The notes beneath the pieces are model-generated. The model saw nothing but the letters and a program-made list of their open reading frames with translations. It had not been told where the DNA came from and made no database searches. Positions 59,231-64,000 of a DNA stretch of 64,000 nucleotides are shown one piece after another. Origin of the DNA: Polyangiaceae bacterium (GTDB lineage: Bacteria; Myxococcota_A; Polyangia; Polyangiales; Polyangiaceae); assembly GCA_041389725.1 (NCBI GenBank), contig JAWKRG010000009.1, forward strand, positions 248,001 to 312,000, written 5' to 3'. Made by a program: the position numbers and the translations under genes. Positions within the stretch are counted from its first letter, which is position 1; every line of letters begins with the position of its first letter.

Positions 59231-60856
59231 TCATGCACTCGGAGACGACGTCGACTCCCAGGTCGGGGACGCTGGTTCCGTGTTCGGGCGCCGGGGTGCA
59301 TGCCGCAGCTCGGGTTCGTGCGCGCGCCAATCCGTCAGTCGAGTCGTGGGGTGCGTCGGTACCGTGAACTTGCGAGCCTTCAGGCGACGTAGGCTCGTGG
59401 CGCCCGCGCTCTGTACGGGTAGATGCGCGAAGGACGTCGTCAGATAGAACATCCGATAGTGGAAGAAGTTCTTCTGGACGATGATGTCTGCTCGACGTGG
59501 GTTGACGCCTAGTTCACGCCAAAACTTCGGGTGAATGGGTAGGGGAGGTTGGTCGCCGACGGCGAGGCGAAGCTGCCCGAGATCAAGGCGCAGCCTCCGG
59601 CCCAGCTCGCCTTCGTGCTTGGCGGCGAGGGTCACCTTCAAGGCCACTTCCGGCTGATCGTAGCCCGGGGTCCCACGCAAGGTGACGGCGTGATCGCTTC
59701 CGATGGGTGCGTGCCAAAGGGACTCCACCAACTCCGGATCGTGGACGGGAACGAGGGCGCGTAGATCGTATTTGCCGCTGCAGAGAGCCTGGACGAAGTG
59801 GGTGTTGCCCCCGGGCGCACCGGCTCCCACGATGTCGTCCACGTCGACCAGAGTCACCGGTCCGAGCCGCCGCCCGCGGCTAGCGGCGACGCGTTCCAGC
59901 GCCGCGTCGACCTCGAGCAACGGCGGCAGATCGACGTCCTTGACGCTCCAGGCTTGCTCCGCCAGTTCGTCCGCCAGCCGTTCGGCCAACTCCGGATCGC
60001 CGTCGGTGCAGACGTGCACTGCCCAACCGAGGTCCCCCGCGGAAGTGAAAGGATGCACCATGAACAAGCTCGCCGAAACGACGCCGGGTCGATCCTCCAT
60101 GCGCTTCATGAACTTGAAGACGGCGCGCATCGGCGACAGGAAGTCGATGGTCACGCCTCCACCAAGCACCATCGGCAGCTTGCGCCAGGCATGCGTGGGC
60201 TGAATCTCCCCGCGCAGGGTGCGGATCAGGCGCTCGCCGGCTCGGAACCCGGTCGGCGCCAGATCCCAGTGGGGGTTGGTGCGGTACGCGACCAGGACGT
60301 CCGCAGGCTCGATCAGCCCGGCGCTGAGATTCGCGTGCAAGTCGTAGCTGACGGCGATGCGAACGGACTCCCCGACGCGCTCGCGAACGGCGCGAAGGAT
60401 GACCGCTTCGGGGGCTTCATCAAGGCCCACCACTTCCATGCTTCCGTGTAGCGCGAGGTACACGCCGTCGACGCTGCCGGCTGCCTCCAGTTGGTCCAGC
60501 AGACTGGTGAGCAGCCAATCGAAGCATTCGCGGGTGAGCGGCCCACCCGGCACGGCCATGTAGGAAGCGAGCGGAACCGTTTCCACCCTGCCCGCCAATC
60601 GCGCAGCCTGCGCGAAACCCGTGAGCTCCGCGTGGGGCAAGTAGCCCTCGAGTTCGGAACCACGCAGCGTGGTCGCCTTGGCCAAGTCTGCCCCGCTGCG
60701 CGCGTGCATGCGCTCGAAATCCGCACGCGTAGTCACGAGGGGTGAGTCGGCACAGGCTTCGTGAAAGATGCGACCATAGGCGATGCGCAGCGGGCGCTGC
60801 GCGCCTTGCCTCAGGCGCAGACTGCTTTGCGCGAAGCGCAGGAGCGGGCGGATCAC
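59231..60856 (-). CDS. MlrC-like M81 metallopeptidase
   Basis: A 541-residue protein of the M81 family, named for microcystinase MlrC of cyanotoxin degradation. The visible motifs are RIFHEAC near 29 (the family's F-H-E metal residues), LALHGSM near 134 and S-Y-D-L-H-A-N-L-S near 165, giving the zinc site, then TNPHWD. The N-terminus begins with a 25-residue basic stretch. The GTG start at 60856 overlaps the upstream stop as GTGA. The substrate is probably a small peptide or amide, and the family name does not mean that microcystin is degraded. Confidence 0.88.
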   Translation of the reverse strand: MIRPLLRFAQSSLRLRQGAQRPLRIAYGRIFHEACADSPLVTTRADFERMHARSGADLAKATTLRGSELEGYLPHAELTGFAQAARLAGRVETVPLASYMAVPGGPLTRECFDWLLTSLLDQLEAAGSVDGVYLALHGSMEVVGLDEAPEAVILRAVRERVGESVRIAVSYDLHANLSAGLIEPADVLVAYRTNPHWDLAPTGFRAGERLIRTLRGEIQPTHAWRKLPMVLGGGVTIDFLSPMRAVFKFMKRMEDRPGVVSASLFMVHPFTSAGDLGWAVHVCTDGDPELAERLADELAEQAWSVKDVDLPPLLEVDAALERVAASRGRRLGPVTLVDVDDIVGAGAPGGNTHFVQALCSGKYDLRALVPVHDPELVESLWHAPIGSDHAVTLRGTPGYDQPEVALKVTLAAKHEGELGRRLRLDLGQLRLAVGDQPPLPIHPKFWRELGVNPRRADIIVQKNFFHYRMFYLTTSFAHLPVQSAGATSLRRLKARKFTVPTHPTTRLTDWRAHEPELRHAPRRPNTEPASPTWESTSSPSA

Positions 60857-62280
60857 GAGAACAACTCCCCGAAGAAGAGCAGCAGCAGCCGTTCACGCTG
60901 TTCGGGTGGCAGCGCGTTCATGACCCGATGCAGCGGAGCGGCTTGCTCGGGCAAGGTGCCAGCGCCAAGGCCCATCTCCGAGAGCACGGCCTGACTGTCG
61001 ACGCCGTCGGCTCCCGCTGCGAGGGCCGCGAGAAAGCTCACCACTCCCTCCGGCGGCGCTTGGAGCGGCGGCAGATCCACGGCGCAAGCGAGCAAGTCGC
61101 GCCCGAACTCTTCTGCGCGGCGCGCGTTTTCGGGATCGAGGGTCAGGTGGATATGTGCCGGGGACGGCCCGAAGGCGTAGGTCGGTTGCACCAGCCAGCC
61201 CTTGGCCGTGAGTCGGTCCGCCAACTCGAACAGGTCGCCGCGAGTGGTGCGCAGCGCGAATAGGTTCACGTCGGGGCGTCCCACCATCTCGAGTTCGGGA
61301 CTCTCGTCCACCAGGCTGACGATGGCCTGGGTGGCCTGCCACATGCGCTGTGCCCGCTCGCGGTAGCCCTCGCGACCCAGGTGCTGGATCAGCGCGAACG
61401 CGGCGCCCATGGCAGCTGCGCTCTTGCTGCCCAGGGTCGTGGAGTTGATGATCGAGTAGCCAGTCCAGGTGGCACAGGTGAAGTACTGCGCATCGCGCAG
61501 ATCGCGTCGGCGCTGGAGCAGCACGGAGATCCCCTTTGGCGCGAACCCGTACTTGTGCAAGTCCATCGAAATGCTGGTGACTCCCGGGATTCGGAAATCG
61601 TAGTTCGGGCCCTCCACCCCGGCCTCTCGTAGGAAGGGCAGTACTAGGCCGCCCACGCAGGCGTCCACGTGCATCAACGTGCCGAACTCCTGAGCGAGCG
61701 CTGCCAGTCCGGTGATGTCATCCACGACGCCGTGCGCATAGCTGGGCGCGGAGCCCACGACCAGCACCACATCTTTGCTCATCTTGCGCCGGGCATCGCT
61801 CACGTCCGCACGGAAGGTGGTCGGGTCCACGTCTACACTCACGACCTCGAGTCCCAGGTAGTGGGCCGCCTTGTGGAAGCAGGCGTGGGCGGTGACGGGC
61901 AACAGCATCTTGGGTCGAGTCACCTCGGGGCGCGTCTTGCGCGCGTAGTCGCGGGCCGTCTTCACGGCGAGCATCACGCTCTCGGTGCCACCCGCGGTGG
62001 CGGTCCCCAAGGCGCCCTCGGGCGCGTGCATCAGCTCCAGGCAAGCGTGCACCACGCCATTTTCGAGGTGGCGCGCCGACGGGTAGGCCGTGGGGTCGAG
62101 CCCGTTGATCGGCATGCACGCGGCAAACACCTGGCGTGCCAGCTCCCGTGCTTCTTCGCCGGGGTCGTAGACGAAAGCGAAGGCGTGGCCATCGCTGCGC
62201 AGGTCTTGGGCGCGGGATTGGGTCACCGCCCCAAGGACTTCCTGTCTCGATTTGCCACTTTCTGGGAATGCATTGTTCAT
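60853..62280 (-). CDS. PLP-dependent decarboxylase, S1P-lyase-like
   Basis: A 475-residue group II PLP enzyme. The PLP Lys is K243 in M-D-L-H-K-Y-G-F-A-P-K-G, the motif shared by sphingosine-1-phosphate lyases and related aldolase/decarboxylases, rather than the H-K-x-x of plain glutamate decarboxylases. Asp 206 in M-H-V-D-A-C-V-G-G contacts the PLP ring. T-A-G-G-T-E-S near 95-101 binds the phosphate. It lacks a membrane helix, unlike eukaryotic S1P lyase. The ATG at 62280 overlaps the tetR stop as ATGA. Sphingolipid-base cleavage is a possibility, since myxobacteria make sphingolipids; an amino-acid decarboxylase role is equally open. Confidence 0.88.
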   Translation of the reverse strand: MNNAFPESGKSRQEVLGAVTQSRAQDLRSDGHAFAFVYDPGEEARELARQVFAACMPINGLDPTAYPSARHLENGVVHACLELMHAPEGALGTATAGGTESVMLAVKTARDYARKTRPEVTRPKMLLPVTAHACFHKAAHYLGLEVVSVDVDPTTFRADVSDARRKMSKDVVLVVGSAPSYAHGVVDDITGLAALAQEFGTLMHVDACVGGLVLPFLREAGVEGPNYDFRIPGVTSISMDLHKYGFAPKGISVLLQRRRDLRDAQYFTCATWTGYSIINSTTLGSKSAAAMGAAFALIQHLGREGYRERAQRMWQATQAIVSLVDESPELEMVGRPDVNLFALRTTRGDLFELADRLTAKGWLVQPTYAFGPSPAHIHLTLDPENARRAEEFGRDLLACAVDLPPLQAPPEGVVSFLAALAAGADGVDSQAVLSEMGLGAGTLPEQAAPLHRVMNALPPEQRERLLLLFFGELFS

Positions 62281-62879
62281 GACTGAGTCTCCGAGGGTCG
62301 TTTCAGTGGCCGCAGCAAGTGCGTCCACAAGAATTCGTGAACTGGGCCGAGGTCGACGTGGGTCATCACGCGCTGCACCATCAAGCCGTCGGTGAGCGCG
62401 CGGATCACGTTGACCAGTGCTTCCGCATCGCAGGGCGCGACGGCGCCCGTCGCCATGCCGTCTTGCAGTAGCCTCACGTTGGCGCGTCTCTGTGCTTCGA
62501 ACACCCGATTGCCAACGTCTATGATTTCCGCCATTCGCTCGCCGCTCGCGGCGACGGCTTGGCTCAGGAACACGATGCGCTCTTCACGGCCATGATGAAA
62601 CGCGTGCACCGCGCAGATCTGCGCGAACAGGCGATCGATGGGATGTTCGTGCTCGTTCACGCGCTGCATCACGAAGAGCGCTTGCTCCGTGAGCAGCTCT
62701 TCGAGTGCGGTCTCGACGATGTGAGCGCGAGTGGGGAAGTGATAGTGCAAGGTGGGGCGCTTGACCCCGAGCTCGTCCGCCAGTCGAGTCATCGGCGTGC
62801 CCAGTCCGAGACGTGCCAGCACGTCGACCGCTTCGCGGGCGATTTCTGCGCGTTTTTCCGGTTCAGGGGGGCGTGCCAT
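62277..62879 (-). CDS. TetR-family regulator
   Basis: A 200-residue repressor read from ATG 62879; a longer frame would start inside the operator. The N-terminal helix-turn-helix is at about 28-50 (TRLADELGVKRPTLHYHFPTR), the classic TetR recognition region. The C-terminal part is all-helical and would bind the inducer. It is the first gene of the tetR-decarboxylase-peptidase operon and lies across a palindrome from the TonB-dependent receptor, so it probably controls both. Confidence 0.93.
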   Translation of the reverse strand: MARPPEPEKRAEIAREAVDVLARLGLGTPMTRLADELGVKRPTLHYHFPTRAHIVETALEELLTEQALFVMQRVNEHEHPIDRLFAQICAVHAFHHGREERIVFLSQAVAASGERMAEIIDVGNRVFEAQRRANVRLLQDGMATGAVAPCDAEALVNVIRALTDGLMVQRVMTHVDLGPVHEFLWTHLLRPLKRPSETQS

Positions 62880-62927
62880 TAGTTGACGTAGTGTCAGATA
62901 ACAATTAACTGACGAACCGTCAACTAA
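62879..62927. promoter_or_regulatory. Large palindromic operator between tetR and receptor gene
   Basis: TTAGTTGACG (62879-62888) and its exact reverse complement CGTCAACTAA (62918-62927) enclose a second pair, GTCAG (62893-62897) and CTGAC (62909-62913). The outer left arm overlaps the tetR start codon. The pairs are centred on the same point, as for a TetR-family operator. The region also has the AT-rich bases expected of the divergent promoters. Confidence 0.8.
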
Positions 62928-62974
62928 AAATCCCTGGGACATGTCTGCCTAGGCGAGGCAGGTAGGGAAAGACC

Positions 62975-64000
62975 ATGGTCTCGCGACGGGCAGCGGCGGT
63001 GTGGCTTGGCGGCATGCTGCTGGTCGCGCCTGCCATCGCCGCTCCGCCCGACTCGTCGCCGGCAGCGGCCGCCGCGGATCCGGTTCCGGCACCCCCGAGC
63101 ATCGTGCCTCCCAAACTCCTCGATTCCACGGACGTCAGCTACCCGGAAGGTGCCCAAGGCGACGCGCGGATCGTGGTGACCTTGGTCGTGGGCAAAGACG
63201 GCAAGGTGCGCGAGGCCAGCGCTGACAAGGCGCTCGAGCCCTTCGCGACGGCAGCGTTGAGCGCCGCCCGCTCGTTCCGTTTCGAACCCGCGACTCGAGA
63301 CGGCGTCGCGATCGCGGCGAAGATCAAGATCGAGATCCGTTTTCGTGCGCCCGAGCCGCCCGTAGCGCCCCTCCCGGAGCCGGAACCCGCCGTCGCGACG
63401 GGCGACGCGAAGCCGCCTGACGAAAGCCCGACTCCAAGAGCGGCTGACGAGAAGCCAAGAGCAAAACCGCCTGCAACCCTCGAAGTAACGGTGGAAGGAG
63501 AACGAGCAGAGCCGTCGCGCACCGCCACGCTGTCGCGGGCGGAGGTTCGGCAGATCCCGGGCACCTTCGGCGACCCGTTTCGCGCCATCGAAGCGCTGCC
63601 CGGCGTGACACCGATCGTGTCGGGTCTGCCCTTCTTCTTCATTCGCGGCGCGCCTCCGGGCAACGTCGGCTACTTCCTCGATGGCGTTCGGGTGCCGCTC
63701 TTGTTCCACGTCGGCATCGGTCCCTCGGTGGTGCACCCGGGGATCGTGGATCGCGTCGATCTCTATCCCGGCGGTTATCCCGCTCGCTTTGGGCGATTTG
63801 CAGGAGGCATCGTCGCCGGTGAAACCACGCCCCCGGTGCCCCGCCTGCGTGGCGAATACAATCTGCGCCTGTTCGATGCGGGCGCAATGGTCGAAGCGCC
63901 TTTCGCCGAGGGGCGCGGGACCGCACTGGTCGGGGGGCGCTACTCCTACACCGCGTTCTTGCTGTCGCTGCTCTCACCGGAGACCGAGCTGGAGTACTGG
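62975..64000 (+). CDS. TonB-dependent receptor with N-terminal TonB domain, partial
   Basis: Open to the window end: 342 codons are visible. Residues 1-23 are a signal peptide. Residues 46-123 read as a TonB C-terminal energy-transducer domain (SYPEGAQGDARIVVTLVV, then ARSFRFEPA and IKIEIRF). A Pro/Glu linker at 124-166 follows, then a plug domain from about 170 (TVEGERAEPSR, EALPGVTPIV, FFIRGAPPGN, YFLDGVRVPL). The barrel is beyond the window. The TonB domain usually belongs to a separate protein anchored in the inner membrane. The start ATG 62975 follows GGGAAAG. It faces tetR across the palindrome and is probably controlled by it. The ligand is unknown. Confidence 0.88.
   Translation, partial: MVSRRAAAVWLGGMLLVAPAIAAPPDSSPAAAAADPVPAPPSIVPPKLLDSTDVSYPEGAQGDARIVVTLVVGKDGKVREASADKALEPFATAALSAARSFRFEPATRDGVAIAAKIKIEIRFRAPEPPVAPLPEPEPAVATGDAKPPDESPTPRAADEKPRAKPPATLEVTVEGERAEPSRTATLSRAEVRQIPGTFGDPFRAIEALPGVTPIVSGLPFFFIRGAPPGNVGYFLDGVRVPLLFHVGIGPSVVHPGIVDRVDLYPGGYPARFGRFAGGIVAGETTPPVPRLRGEYNLRLFDAGAMVEAPFAEGRGTALVGGRYSYTAFLLSLLSPETELEYW

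Overview
The window is GC-rich chromosomal DNA of a Gram-negative bacterium with dense, mostly short operons. It looks like a myxobacterium-type deltaproteobacterium (Myxococcota, probably Polyangiales). The signs are many lipobox lipoproteins with long Gly/Ser/Ala-rich linkers, a MYXO-CTERM-like C-terminus (Gly-Cys-Gly-Cys, hydrophobic stretch, Arg run), an Hanks-type Ser/Thr kinase with a membrane tail, a multihaem CxxCH/CX4CH lipoprotein, and a self-contained chemosensory operon. This placement is an inference from gene content. No rRNA, tRNA, CRISPR array or insertion sequence was seen.

Layout. 1-9.2 kb: the end of a nucleotidyltransferase-like gene; a coupled pair of large membrane proteins (a spermidine-synthase-like fusion and a GT-C-like protein); a small acidic protein; a GAF protein followed by a CheY-like receiver; and two overlapping lipoprotein genes, one an alpha/beta hydrolase. 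9.2-16.1 kb: a split tryptophan locus, with trpF separated from lipoprotein-trpB-trpA by a Ser/Thr kinase and a DUF234-type AAA ATPase whose start codon lies in an inverted repeat. 16.1-25.3 kb: tandem DUF4139-like paralogues, an 18-motif multihaem lipoprotein, a divergent membrane pyrophosphatase and a LamG-like lipoprotein. 25.4-29.6 kb: a receiver/histidine kinase, a lytic-transglycosylase-like surface protein coupled to a lipoprotein, and a degenerate metallophosphoesterase. 29.6-42.3 kb: glnE, a cysteine-rich lipoprotein, a TamA/TamB pair, an OprB-like porin and a small secreted protein.

42.3-51.0 kb holds one minus-strand chemosensory operon in the order STAS, cheY, cheA, cheW, cheR-cheD fusion, cheB, pseudo-receiver/CheX-like, MCP. 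Most junctions overlap or nearly touch. The set covers signalling (MCP, CheW, CheA, CheY) and adaptation (CheR, CheB, CheD), with a probable CheX-type phosphatase. The MCP ends in a CheR-tether-like pentapeptide.

51.0-54.6 kb: a VapBC-like toxin-antitoxin pair, an MpaB-type oxygenase (DUF2236), an IsdG-type haem monooxygenase and hemB. 54.7-59.2 kb: two paralogous Ser/Gly-rich small lipoproteins, each followed by a strong hairpin, then an NfeD-like protein with two tandem flotillins. 59.2-64 kb: a coupled TetR regulator, S1P-lyase-like PLP decarboxylase and MlrC-like peptidase, transcribed away from a TonB-dependent receptor that carries its own TonB C-terminal domain. A large palindromic operator lies between the two sides. 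The receptor runs off the window end.
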